Positions 6,551 through 13,023 of a stretch of DNA of 26,264 nucleotides are shown piece after piece; position 1 is the stretch's first letter; every line of letters starts with the position of its first letter. The stretch spans positions 1 through 26,264 of the IMG/VR virus record IMGVR_UViG_3300024320_001004; one strand, given 5' to 3'. This DNA comes from a virus. The position numbers were made by a program, and so were the translations under genes. The notes under the pieces were generated by a model that saw nothing but the letters and a program-made list of their open reading frames with translations, ran no database searches and was not told where the DNA came from.

Positions 6551-6742
6551 ATGGGGCAATCAGCACATCAAGCCGAAGTAGATCGTCGCCTCGACCGCAT
6601 GATCGAGGTGGCAGAACAACTTAATGTCCCTCTTGACCACGTGGTCGAGCACATGGGCTGGTGCTCTCAGAGTGACTTCCGCAGGCTTTCCGGCAACCCG
6701 TCGCTTCTCCCGCGATACACGAAATCCAATGTAACGCCATAG
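6551..6742 (+). CDS. Possible small protein convergent with the repressor
   Basis: A 63-aa frame (MGQSAHQAEVDRRLDRMIEVA..., then LNVPLDHVVEHMGW) with a plausible amphipathic helical composition and sensible codon use, overlapping the repressor 3' end by 76 bases on the opposite strand. It has no clear ribosome site and no promoter I can see. It occupies the place between repressor and left operators where lambda carries rex genes. It could equally be non-coding. Confidence 0.35.
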   Translation: MGQSAHQAEVDRRLDRMIEVAEQLNVPLDHVVEHMGWCSQSDFRRLSGNPSLLPRYTKSNVTP

Positions 6743-6924
6743 CGATCACACAGGTCCATGGCGCGCTCTACTGGAATTCGGCGGTTACCTTTTTCCCAGT
6801 TGTTATATTGAGTTATGTTAAAGCGGTTCTTTTCAGCCCAAGCTTTTTGGCTGTCGTCTGAAAAAGCCTGCCGTATGCGCTCGAGGCGCACGCCGATCTC
6901 ATAAAATTCTGGACGTTCATTCAT
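6667..6924 (-). CDS. XRE-family phage repressor (CI-like, no peptidase domain)
   Basis: An 85-aa Cro/CI-type helix-turn-helix protein, likely the prophage maintenance repressor. The HTH runs over residues about 12-65: IRQAFSDDSQKAWAEKNRFN (helices 1-2), ITQYNNWEKGNRRIP (recognition helix and turn), ERAMDLCDRYGVTLDFVYRG (helices 4-5). The ending YRGRSDGLPESLRKSL is typical of short alphaproteobacterial XRE regulators. There is no C-terminal LexA/CI-type autoproteolytic domain, so induction must work by another route than RecA-stimulated cleavage of this protein. ATG at 6924 lies 8 bp from the nearest operator, which suggests autoregulation. It is divergent from the Cro-like gene. Confidence 0.9.
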   Translation of the reverse strand: MNERPEFYEIGVRLERIRQAFSDDSQKAWAEKNRFNITQYNNWEKGNRRIPVERAMDLCDRYGVTLDFVYRGRSDGLPESLRKSL

Positions 6925-6932
6925 GGCCCACT

Positions 6933-6951
6933 AATCCACCGAATGTGAATT
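6933..6951. promoter_or_regulatory. Operator site, right cluster, repressor-proximal
   Basis: Arms AATCCACC and TGTGAATT around GAA, two mismatches to the palindromic consensus. It lies 8 bp upstream of the repressor start codon, so it probably controls the repressor's own transcription. Confidence 0.7.
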
Positions 6952-6954
6952 TCT

Positions 6955-6983
6955 TTGCAATCTACAAATCGTGGTATTGTGAT
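6955..6983 (+). promoter_or_regulatory. Probable rightward early promoter (pR-like)
   Basis: -35 TTGCAA (6955-6960) and -10 TGTGAT (6978-6983) are 17 bp apart, each 4 of 6 to consensus. One operator lies in the spacer and another immediately downstream of the -10, the same arrangement as at the leftward promoter. It would transcribe the Cro-like gene, with a leader of about 20 bases, and the rightward early operon. Confidence 0.55.
6959..6977. promoter_or_regulatory. Operator site, right cluster, middle
   Basis: A weaker copy: left arm AATCTACA, spacer AAT, right arm CGTGGTAT. Its centre is 26 bp from the repressor-proximal site and 25 bp from the Cro-proximal site, and it falls in the spacer of the rightward promoter. 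Confidence 0.55.
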
Positions 6984-7002
6984 TATCCACTTTTTGTGGA
7001 AA
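6984..7002. promoter_or_regulatory. Operator site, right cluster, Cro-proximal
   Basis: TATCCACT and TGTGGAAA around TTT; the inner TCCAC/GTGGA core is palindromic. It begins directly after the inferred -10 box and covers the expected start of the rightward transcript. Confidence 0.65.
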
Positions 7003-7010
7003 ATGGGACC

Positions 7011-7268
7011 ATGAACAGAGCAAAACACATTGCTACACAGCTTGGGCAAAGGCGCATCGCTACGATCTTGGGCGTTGGGGCGTCTGCAGTCAACAACGCG
7101 GTGGTACGAGGCAAGTTCCCAGCTGCATGGTTCCCCGTCATCCGCCAAATCTGCGAGACGAAAGGGATTAACTGCCCCGAGTGCGCGTTTAATTTTCGAG
7201 CGCAGAGCAATGATCATTCAGAATACCTCCCTCCTCGAGAGTTTTTGCGTACCGGGAAGCCGTCCTAA
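7011..7268 (+). CDS. Cro-like antirepressor / early regulator
   Basis: An 85-aa protein: MNRAKHIATQLGQRRIATIL, then GVGASAVNNAVVRGKFPAAW, then FPVIRQICETKGINCPECAF. The HTH (about residues 12-40) with 'ASAVNNAVVRG.FPA.W' is characteristic of small Cro-like proteins in alphaproteobacterial prophages. It is divergent from the repressor and first in the rightward operon, the lambda cro position. ATG at 7011 is chosen because the Cro-like domain begins there and the upstream bases hold operators and a promoter. Its TAA overlaps the next start (TAATG). Confidence 0.88.
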   Translation: MNRAKHIATQLGQRRIATILGVGASAVNNAVVRGKFPAAWFPVIRQICETKGINCPECAFNFRAQSNDHSEYLPPREFLRTGKPS

Positions 7269-7726
7269 TGATGTCCCGCTGGCACGTCATACATGCCCGC
7301 ATCGGCACGGAATTGAAGCTCTTTTGTAGAAACAGTCTGTATCGCAAAAGTATTTTTTACATTTTTGACAGGGACTTGACCTTAAAATGGAGCGGTGCAG
7401 CCGGAGTTAAACTTGCAGATTCACCTGCTCGCACAGTGGCTTCGGCTGCAGTTTGTTTTTTTGGTTTTGAAAACGCGCTGAGAGACGTCCTGGCAATTGC
7501 TGTCCGCTGCTTTGTCTGCGGCAGTCCAGGAGCACCCTTTGGCTTTGGGTGGCCCGGACCCCGGTCTCAAAAACCAACTTCTAAGCGTGGCTACTTACGC
7601 ACCTGTGCTGACCACCGCGCAGCCGGCGAACAACGCCGCCGTGACGCTATCACGAAAGCAAACGGCCAGGCCGCACCAAGCGAACGAAAAACGACCCCGA
7701 CCGGCACGAAAGGAAAAAACTCATGA
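7268..7726 (+). CDS. Cys/His zinc-binding-like phage protein
   Basis: A 152-aa frame whose second half is convincing: RCFVCGSPGAPFGFGWPGPR, then KRGYLRTCADHRAAGEQRRRDAI. The CxxC...C-A-D-H arrangement with the FGFG core is a small zinc-binding-like pattern known from phage proteins. The first ~75 residues come from more AT-rich DNA and look less protein-like, so the true start may be internal (for example around 7435-7500) despite the ATG at 7268 overlapping the Cro stop. The 3' end overlaps the next gene by ATGA. Function unknown; nucleic-acid binding is a guess. Confidence 0.55.
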   Translation: MMSRWHVIHARIGTELKLFCRNSLYRKSIFYIFDRDLTLKWSGAAGVKLADSPARTVASAAVCFFGFENALRDVLAIAVRCFVCGSPGAPFGFGWPGPRSQKPTSKRGYLRTCADHRAAGEQRRRDAITKANGQAAPSERKTTPTGTKGKNS

Positions 7727-8064
7727 GCTATCCTAACAACGAAAAGGGCTTCAGCATTACGCTTGAAGAGCTGCTTCAAGATATTACCACTGCCGAAGAC
7801 ACTGCCCAGACGATATCAGAAGCAAACGGCGAGCACCGCTCCAATATAAAGGGCATCCTTGACGAGCGTGGCTACCATAAAAAAGCCTTTGCTGACTTCC
7901 GAGCAATGCACGCCATGTCGGACGAAAAGTTCGCTGACTACTGGCGCACGATGTCCGCCTGCTACGAGGCCTACAAGATCGAGGCCGAAAGCCGCATCTC
8001 CGACTTGCTCGACCGCAAGGGCGTGGAGACCACCGGCATGGAAGCTGACATGGGGGCAAACTAA
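7723..8064 (+). CDS. Hypothetical helical early protein
   Basis: A 113-aa acidic, mostly helical protein. The layout EELLQDITTAEDTAQTISEA, NIKGILDERGYHKKAFADF, KFADYWRTMSACYEAYKIEA is vaguely like GapR-type DNA-binding coiled coils ('...D..KEA...G.D.KA.....') but I cannot assert membership. ATG at 7723 has AAAGGA 8 bases upstream and overlaps the previous stop; its TAA overlaps the next small gene (TAATG). It is part of the rightward early operon. Confidence 0.7.
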   Translation: MSYPNNEKGFSITLEELLQDITTAEDTAQTISEANGEHRSNIKGILDERGYHKKAFADFRAMHAMSDEKFADYWRTMSACYEAYKIEAESRISDLLDRKGVETTGMEADMGAN

Positions 8065-8207
8065 TGGCGGGCTCCCAGCACGGTCGGTTCACGCGACAAC
8101 GCGGATGGGGGAAGCATCGCTTACCTAATCAAAAGAGGGTCGTCTTGCGCTGCGAGTGGGTGAAAACCTTTCTCCTGCACGCGACGCGCGGCTGGAAGGC
8201 CGCCTGA
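8064..8207 (+). CDS. 47-aa basic protein between two coupled genes
   Basis: A small, highly basic frame (MAGSQHGRFTRQRGWGKHRL then PNQKRVVLRCEWVKTFLLHA). ATG at 8064 overlaps the preceding TAA (TAATG) and its TGA overlaps the ATG of the RuvC-like gene (TGATG). This continuous chain of one-base overlaps is strong evidence that it is translated. No family recognised. The charge suggests nucleic-acid contact, by inference only. Confidence 0.6.
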   Translation: MAGSQHGRFTRQRGWGKHRLPNQKRVVLRCEWVKTFLLHATRGWKAA

Positions 8208-8767
8208 TGATCGTAGCGGCACTGGACCTTGCCACGAAGACCGGTGTCGCGGTTGGCCCCTGCGGGGGTCAACCGGAGCTCTGGACGCTCGACCTAAAGT
8301 CAGAGCATGAGGCTAAGTTTCACGCGACCCGGCTGATGAAAATTCAGGGGCTCACGCAACGACTGATCGTCGAGGTGGGCGTCACCAAAATTTTCATCGA
8401 GAAGCCGTTTGTGGCGGGCCACAACAACTTTGAAACAACGCTCTTGACGATTGGCCTTACAGCCAACGTGATCAGCTGGGCAGAGCGCAAAGGCATACCC
8501 TTTGACCTCATCCCCGCGCAAACGGTTGCGAGGCATTTCATCGGATCCGGCAAGATGAAACGGGACGCAAAAAAAGCCGCGATCCTTGCGCAATGCCAAA
8601 CGCGCGGCTGGGCCCCTCAGGACGACAATCAGGCTGATGCTGCCGCATTGTGGGATCTCGCCTGTACGCGCCTTTGTGACGCCCACGCAGCCGCAACGGG
8701 GCCGCTTTTTCATCAACAGGGCAAAGACCCCGAAACAAGAAGCGCGCAAGCAGGAGGCGCCAGTTGA
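8207..8767 (+). CDS. RuvC-like Holliday-junction resolvase
   Basis: RNase H-fold endonuclease expected to cut four-way junctions arising in phage replication and recombination. The 186-aa protein shows the acidic catalytic series: Asp in AALDLATKTGVAVG (residues about 3-16), Glu in IFIEKP (about 64), and the C-terminal acidic pair in DDNQADAAALWDLA (about 145-160). ATG at 8207 is chosen: it begins with the first beta strand, has GGAAGG 7 bases upstream and overlaps the previous stop. A longer frame from 8156 would overlap the 47-aa gene. The stop overlaps the TTG start of the replication gene. Confidence 0.85.
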   Translation: MIVAALDLATKTGVAVGPCGGQPELWTLDLKSEHEAKFHATRLMKIQGLTQRLIVEVGVTKIFIEKPFVAGHNNFETTLLTIGLTANVISWAERKGIPFDLIPAQTVARHFIGSGKMKRDAKKAAILAQCQTRGWAPQDDNQADAAALWDLACTRLCDAHAAATGPLFHQQGKDPETRSAQAGGAS

Positions 8768-9642
8768 GCCATTATATGACCGCGTTGGCCATGAAGCAGC
8801 CGGGCCTCAAACCCGCCACCAAGATTGTGCTCTACTGGCTAGCTGAACATCACAACGGCGAAACGGGCGCATGCTTTCCCAGCCTCAAAACCCTCGAGCG
8901 CAAGTGCGAGATGAACAGATCAACCGTTGTGCGGCACCTCGAGGCTTTGGAAAAGCAGGGGCTTATCCAACGCAATCGACGCGAGCGAGACAATGGATCA
9001 CAGACGAGCACTTCGTATATCCTGCGTTTGACCCCTGTTGCAGAACGCACCAGCCCCTGTGGTAAAACGCAACAGGCCCCTGTTGTAAAACGCGCCCCCC
9101 ATAACCTTGGAAATATTAACCTTGGAAATGAACCAAAAGATGATCACCGCGATGCGGCGATCAAGGCGGATCGGCCCCCTCAAGGCGATCTGATCCGGGT
9201 ATCGGAACCTTCCCTTGGAGGAGCTATCCGAGGCAAAGTCGCGAAGGCATCAGGCGGTCTCAGCGACGGCTGCCGCAGCATCGAGGACGAATTTGAAAGG
9301 GTCTGGCGGCACTACCCGCGCAAAGTGGGCAAAGGCGCGGCTCGCAAGGCATGGACCAAGGCGCGCCGGCAGGCAACATACGCTGAAATCACCGACCCGC
9401 TCGGCGTCTGGATTAAGCTCCAGCGCGAAACACCAGTCGAGAAAATCCCTCATTTTACAACGTGGCTCAATCAGGAGCGCTGGCACGACGACCAGACGCA
9501 CGCCCGGAACCGGGCCGAGACCACGACCGACCGGCTCAACCGGCTCGGATCAGTTTCCACGGAGGACGGGTGCGACGAGATCGCCAGTCCAACACGCAAA
9601 CCCCCGCAAATTGAACTGAGGATGGACCCATGGCGGCAATGA
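8764..9642 (+). CDS. HTH replication initiation-type protein (O-like)
   Basis: A 292-aa protein. Residues about 15-95 form an HTH_36-type winged helix (KIVLYWLAEHHNGETGACFP, TLERKCEMNRSTVVRHLEAL, EKQGLIQRNRR), as in phage O-type replication proteins. A flexible middle follows, then the C-terminal signature FERVWRHYPRKVGKGAARKAW common to phage replication proteins. TTG at 8764 is the chosen start because AGGAGG (8752-8757) lies 6 bases before it; ATG at 8776 would be 18 bases away, too far. It overlaps the RuvC-like stop. The replication origin may lie inside or near this gene as in lambda O, but I see no clear iterons. Confidence 0.85.
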   Translation: MSHYMTALAMKQPGLKPATKIVLYWLAEHHNGETGACFPSLKTLERKCEMNRSTVVRHLEALEKQGLIQRNRRERDNGSQTSTSYILRLTPVAERTSPCGKTQQAPVVKRAPHNLGNINLGNEPKDDHRDAAIKADRPPQGDLIRVSEPSLGGAIRGKVAKASGGLSDGCRSIEDEFERVWRHYPRKVGKGAARKAWTKARRQATYAEITDPLGVWIKLQRETPVEKIPHFTTWLNQERWHDDQTHARNRAETTTDRLNRLGSVSTEDGCDEIASPTRKPPQIELRMDPWRQ

Positions 9643-10331
9643 CCTACGAGCAGCGAAAACGCGCGATCTTCGAATTTCTATACCGCGACCCAGGCGGCCT
9701 GCTGCACCGCTACCGCCTCCCTGAGCATCTTTCAGACAACGCGATCCGCGACGAGGTCAATCTGCTGGTCGAGGACATCAACGGGATCATTCCCAGCGAT
9801 TACACAGACGCGGACATGCGCTTACTGACCCCGGAAATTAACGGAGCCATTCGCCGCCGGCACGGCGCGCAGGGATGGCCTCCCGCCAAGGTGATGATTG
9901 CCGCAACCGAGGATGCTGTTTCTGCATCAGCCAAAGCCAAGGCTGCCTACAGGACCGCTCGGTCCGGGCCCCTTGATCCCTTTGAGACCGCTGCCGCCAC
10001 GATGAAGGCAAAGCAACCCGTTGGGGAGCAATTCCTCTGGGGGGCGCACGCGGTGAAGCTGATCGCTCGGGGGCTCATCGACAGGGAAACTATGGACGGA
10101 TACCGCTCGGCTGCGTTCTTGGTACGCAAGGCGCACTACGGCGAACAAAAGGCGCTGGCTTGGGAGGACGAGGCAAAGGAGCGGCATAGGTTGGCAAAGG
10201 GGGCTTTCCGATCACGACGTGACGGCGAAGGCGCAATCTCCGGAGAAGTGCTTCGCGAGGGGCAGGAAGAGCTCAATGCCGCGGCTCGGTCAATGGATCG
10301 TCGCTCGTCCTCGATGCGTCGCCACGCGTGA
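9630..10331 (+). CDS. Hypothetical protein after the replication gene
   Basis: A 233-aa protein, not recognised. The N-terminal half contains EVNLLVEDINGIIPSDYTDA and MRLLTPEINGAIRRRHGAQ, then WPPAKVMIAATEDA, a pattern I associate loosely with replication-module proteins of alphaproteobacterial phages. The second half has a helical basic region (WEDEAKERHRLAKGAFRSRR). ATG at 9630 has TGAGGA 7 bases upstream and overlaps the end of the replication gene by 13 bases. Position suggests a helicase-loader or replication accessory role, but there is no Walker motif. Confidence 0.75.
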   Translation: MAAMTYEQRKRAIFEFLYRDPGGLLHRYRLPEHLSDNAIRDEVNLLVEDINGIIPSDYTDADMRLLTPEINGAIRRRHGAQGWPPAKVMIAATEDAVSASAKAKAAYRTARSGPLDPFETAAATMKAKQPVGEQFLWGAHAVKLIARGLIDRETMDGYRSAAFLVRKAHYGEQKALAWEDEAKERHRLAKGAFRSRRDGEGAISGEVLREGQEELNAAARSMDRRSSSMRRHA

Positions 10332-10340
10332 GGGTGCCCC

Positions 10341-10556
10341 ATGAACAAACTTATTTCAGGCATCTATTCCAAAGGCCCTAGCGACTATGACGCAGAGCGC
10401 AGGGCGCGCATCATCCAAGAGCAAAGTCAAAAGGCGTGGCGCGAACGCGGCATAGCGATGATCCCTGTCGATGATTTAGTCAGCGATTGGGAGCGGCAGG
10501 CTGTGACCAACATCGCAAACCGGCTCTATGGGGGGCGGCGCGATGCAAAACGCTAG
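10341..10556 (+). CDS. Small hypothetical early protein
   Basis: A 71-aa hydrophilic protein: MNKLISGIYSKGPSDYDAER, then IIQEQSQKAWRERGIAMIPV, then DDLVSDWERQAVTNIANRLY. ATG at 10341 follows GAGGGTG; the gene ends inside the next one (14-base overlap). Helical, no membrane segment, no family recognised. Continuous with the early operon. Confidence 0.7.
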   Translation: MNKLISGIYSKGPSDYDAERRARIIQEQSQKAWRERGIAMIPVDDLVSDWERQAVTNIANRLYGGRRDAKR

Positions 10557-11037
10557 ACCCGCAAGCTTTCAAGACAAAGCGCACACGTGGACACCTGAGC
10601 TTGTGCGTGACCGCATGATCGAAGCCGTTCGCTGGGCGCGATACAACGCCGGCTCCACGGGGCCCTCGCAAATCCGCTCATCGATGCCCGAATACACTCC
10701 AACGCTTGAAGATCACCTCGCTTACGGGTGGGGCCTCCCAGAAAAGGCAGAGGGCGTTGCAGAGGCCGAGCGCAGCAAGCGAGTGGCAATCTCCCCCGAG
10801 CGCGTCGACGAGATGATTTGGGTCTTGGATTGGTGCCGGCTGTATCTGGCAAAGGACTGCCCCGGCGACGCGGTGATGCTGAACCTTTGGCTTCGATGCA
10901 AGGTACACCGCGCCAATTTCGAAGCCGCCCTCAAGTCCAGGGGATACCCCATGAGCCGTCGCCACGCCGACAGGATGAAAGACCGGGCCCTTTCCACAAT
11001 CTCAAAGCGCCTTGACCGTGAAGGAACAAGACCATGA
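10543..11037 (+). CDS. DUF6362-like protein
   Basis: A 164-aa protein resembling the DUF6362 family of alphaproteobacterial phages: an N-terminal helix pair (VRDRMIEAVRWARY), a loop with a conserved-type 'SSMPEY', then SPERVDEMIWVLDWCRLYLA, and a C-terminal helix-turn-helix-like part (GYPMSRRHADRMKDRALSTI) like a sigma-type region. It may be a DNA-binding regulator of late genes, by analogy with its place at the end of early operons. ATG at 10543 is chosen over an in-frame upstream ATG at 10528; a G-rich box lies just before it. Its stop overlaps the next start (ATGA). Confidence 0.72.
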   Translation: MQNARPASFQDKAHTWTPELVRDRMIEAVRWARYNAGSTGPSQIRSSMPEYTPTLEDHLAYGWGLPEKAEGVAEAERSKRVAISPERVDEMIWVLDWCRLYLAKDCPGDAVMLNLWLRCKVHRANFEAALKSRGYPMSRRHADRMKDRALSTISKRLDREGTRP

Positions 11038-11459
11038 CTGACAATCGTGCCGACAACATGAAACGCCTTAACGCGGACCCTGAGTTTGCAGCGAAGCGCG
11101 ACGAGCGTGCGCGGGAGCGCTTCAAGTCAGAAAACGAACGGCTGCAGAAGATGGCAAACATCGCCAAGCGGGGGTGTGATGTTCCTGCGTCCATAGAGGC
11201 GGATTGGAAATCGCTCAAGCAAATGAAGATCACTAATCGGGAGGCCGCGAGCATGCTCAAAATACCATGGCTAGGTGAGCCCGAGGATGAAGATGATGCA
11301 CGCTGGGCTTCGCGCCGAGCCTGCAACGTGGTCGACGAGCTGATCGACCTTGTTGAAACCAACACCCGGTTGGATTCAGACTTTGCCTACGAGCTTGTAG
11401 AACGAAGCAAGCGCATCAAACGCATCCTCGCTTGGAACACTCAAGGCCAAGCTTTGTAA
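11034..11459 (+). CDS. Hypothetical protein ending the early operon
   Basis: A 141-aa charged helical protein: RLNADPEFAAKRDERARERF, then ITNREAASMLKIPWLGE, then ACNVVDELIDLVETNTRL. The N-terminal 'LNADPEFAAKRDERARERFK' is a motif frequent in small alphaproteobacterial phage proteins. A short HTH-like stretch (TNREAASMLKIP) suggests DNA binding. ATG at 11034 has AAGGA upstream and overlaps the previous stop. Its last ~15 codons (11409-11452) reappear as a diverged fragment at 12836-12879. Confidence 0.75.
   Translation: MTDNRADNMKRLNADPEFAAKRDERARERFKSENERLQKMANIAKRGCDVPASIEADWKSLKQMKITNREAASMLKIPWLGEPEDEDDARWASRRACNVVDELIDLVETNTRLDSDFAYELVERSKRIKRILAWNTQGQAL
11409..11452 (+). repeat. 3'-end duplication, copy A (inside the intact gene)
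   Basis: This 44-base segment encodes KRIKRILAWNTQGQ at the end of the preceding gene. It matches 12836-12879 at 40 of 44 positions by eye, with most differences at third codon positions. Confidence 0.8.
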
Positions 11460-11791
11460 TACGCGCAGGGGCGGCGGATTGAGCTTTAATCATTCGGCTG
11501 CCGTTGTGGTTTAATTTTGGGGTTCGTTGCCATCGCTCCATATTTTCGGTGAACCGAGCGTTCCGAGGCAGCCCCCAAATGAATAAGCCCACCAAAGTCC
11601 ACCCCTCCTAACAACTCATACTGCCCCCTCACTGGTCAATACATCGGATCTTGATGGCTGCAGAGGCGATGTTGAGGGTGCTGTTATAGTGCGTGGGTAT
11701 CTCCTTATTTTTTTACTGGACATCAAGGCTTGGGCAGTCAATCTGATAACTGTCAAATTGATATTAAGAGCAGTAACAGGAGAAGAGAAAG
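11460..11791. other. Non-coding gap upstream of the secreted-protein gene
   Basis: No convincing gene. The stretch is pyrimidine-rich around 11570-11640. It contains a loose inverted repeat GGCTGCC/GGCAGCC (about 11497-11577) enclosing a small CGGT/ACCG hairpin, which may help end the early transcript, and an AT-rich zone at 11680-11770 that could hold the promoter of the next gene. No -35/-10 pair with good spacing was found. Confidence 0.4.
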
Positions 11792-12478
11792 ATGATCGAT
11801 AAACGTACAGTGCTTCAATTCTCCAAGAAGCTGGTATTTATTGCTTTCGTAGCGTTCAATCCAAATACATCTTTTGCTGGAGCTTGTGACTATAGGCCAA
11901 GCAACCTGATGGGAGGAATTGGCACTGGAACAGCTGTAGCTACAGGAGGAGCCGTGGCAGCCGTCGGCACAGGCGCTAAGGCAGCAGGGTTTTACACGTT
12001 AACGCATGCAGTTACAGGGGCTACAATGCTCGGCTCAACAGCAGGAGGAGCTTCTGCAGCTGGTACTGTTGGTATCATGGGCGGCACGGCAGGTGCCGTA
12101 GGAACAATAGCTTCAGTGGTTATGGCTCCAGCCACGATCATTGCAGGTGCAGTGCTGGGTGCGGGTGTCGCTGCTTATGAGGGGGCTTGTTATTTCACCG
12201 TAGAGCGAGTGGATGATCCAGAGGTTATCGATGGAATAATCACTAACCTGACACAGAATTCTGATCCCGAGTTCCTTCGCAGAGTAACAATATCAGGTGA
12301 TGAGTATTTGATGATAGCATCTGACCACGACGAAGAGATGCGAGCTGTTGAATGGAAGCAGTACAGATTATCAAAGCTATACATTGAAGAGGGTATATTA
12401 AAGCACCGCGACTTGGGCCCAAACACCCAAATAGGAAGAGTGTCCGTAGTCGGAGATCAATTAGCAACAGGCCAGTAG
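11792..12478 (+). CDS. Exported glycine-zipper protein (cargo gene)
   Basis: A 228-aa protein with three parts. Residues 1-29 are a Sec signal peptide: basic start (MIDKRTVLQFSKK), hydrophobic core LVFIAFVAF, cleavage expected after TSFA. Residues about 40-132 are extremely Gly/Ala-rich with many GxxxG steps (GGIGTGTAVATGGAV, GTVGIMGGTAGAVGTIAS, IIAGAVLGAGVAA), a glycine zipper able to insert into membranes as packed helices. Residues 134-228 are a polar C-terminal domain (e.g. DEYLMIASDHDEEM). Cys32 and Cys133 flank the zipper and could form a disulfide. ATG has AGGAGA upstream. Base use is more AT-rich than the phage core. It is not in the structural or early operon, so it is probably a lysogenic-conversion cargo gene. 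Pore-forming, envelope-modifying or immunity roles are all possible; no family is recognised. Confidence 0.8.
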   Translation: MIDKRTVLQFSKKLVFIAFVAFNPNTSFAGACDYRPSNLMGGIGTGTAVATGGAVAAVGTGAKAAGFYTLTHAVTGATMLGSTAGGASAAGTVGIMGGTAGAVGTIASVVMAPATIIAGAVLGAGVAAYEGACYFTVERVDDPEVIDGIITNLTQNSDPEFLRRVTISGDEYLMIASDHDEEMRAVEWKQYRLSKLYIEEGILKHRDLGPNTQIGRVSVVGDQLATGQ

Positions 12479-13023
12479 GTGGTACCTAATGCACCTCAAA
12501 GCCCGCAACAAACATCTCAATACTTTTGCCTACTTGGGATAACTCCACGCACCCCACCTATGGGTTCAACGACATCTCCATCTCTCCGTTGGGTCAAATG
12601 AACTTGTACATGGAAGACAGTCTGGCCTGCACCGGAAAGCATAGTTCGGAACGCAGAACCAAACCAACTACGGGAAACCCAAGCAATATAATTCGAGATG
12701 GCAGGCTAGAACCAAGCATTAAGCCTCTCACAAAGCGCTAGTTGCTTTACGGGCCCACTATTGGATGTGAAATCTGGCCTTAAAAACCGCCAGTCGAAGC
12801 GATGTCAGCCACTTCATCAGGATAGGAGGAGCGGTAAGCGCATCAAACGCATTCTCGCTTGGAGCACTTAAGGCCAGGCCTCCAAATCAGCTAAGAGAGC
12901 GCGGTGGTTCGATCCCTCTGGTCCAATGGACCGTGAATCTGCAAAGGCTTCAAACGGCAAAAAAAGCTTGTTTCTGTTGTCGACTCAGTTGATCCTCACA
13001 TGCACCGGCAGGCTATGTAACGA
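12479..13023. other. Non-coding or decayed gap with a gene-tail remnant
   Basis: No supported gene. A 71-codon frame at 12526-12741 lacks a ribosome site and has unlikely composition. The stretch includes the duplicated gene tail at 12836-12879. At about 12910-12930 there is a lone GGTTCGATCCC resembling a tRNA T-arm, but no full cloverleaf can be built. Confidence 0.45.
12836..12879 (+). pseudogene. Diverged 3'-end fragment of a gene like 11034-11459 (copy B)
   Basis: In frame this fragment reads KRIKRILAWST then stop, against KRIKRILAWNTQGQAL of the intact gene. 40 of 44 bases agree and substitutions are mainly synonymous, so it derives from a related phage gene rather than from a recent copy. 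Only the tail (perhaps a few codons more upstream) remains. Confidence 0.7.

Noticed and set aside
7723-8064. GapR (DUF2312) assignment for the 113-aa early protein
   Set aside because: Only the general helical layout agrees; the conserved GapR residues are not clearly present.
8764-9642. Replication origin iterons inside the O-like gene
   Set aside because: Only a short GTTG-type similarity around 9040-9095 (AACAGGCCCCTGTTGTAAAAC and a partial copy), caused by a repeated coding phrase; not a convincing iteron array.
12526-12741. A 71-codon frame after the exported protein
   Set aside because: Non-ATG start without a ribosome site, composition unlike a folded protein, in a stretch that carries a gene remnant.
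12890-12935. tRNA-like T-arm GGTTCGATCCC, possible tRNA or attachment remnant
   Set aside because: Only 4 of 5 T-stem pairs form, and no matching acceptor, D or anticodon arms can be drawn upstream.
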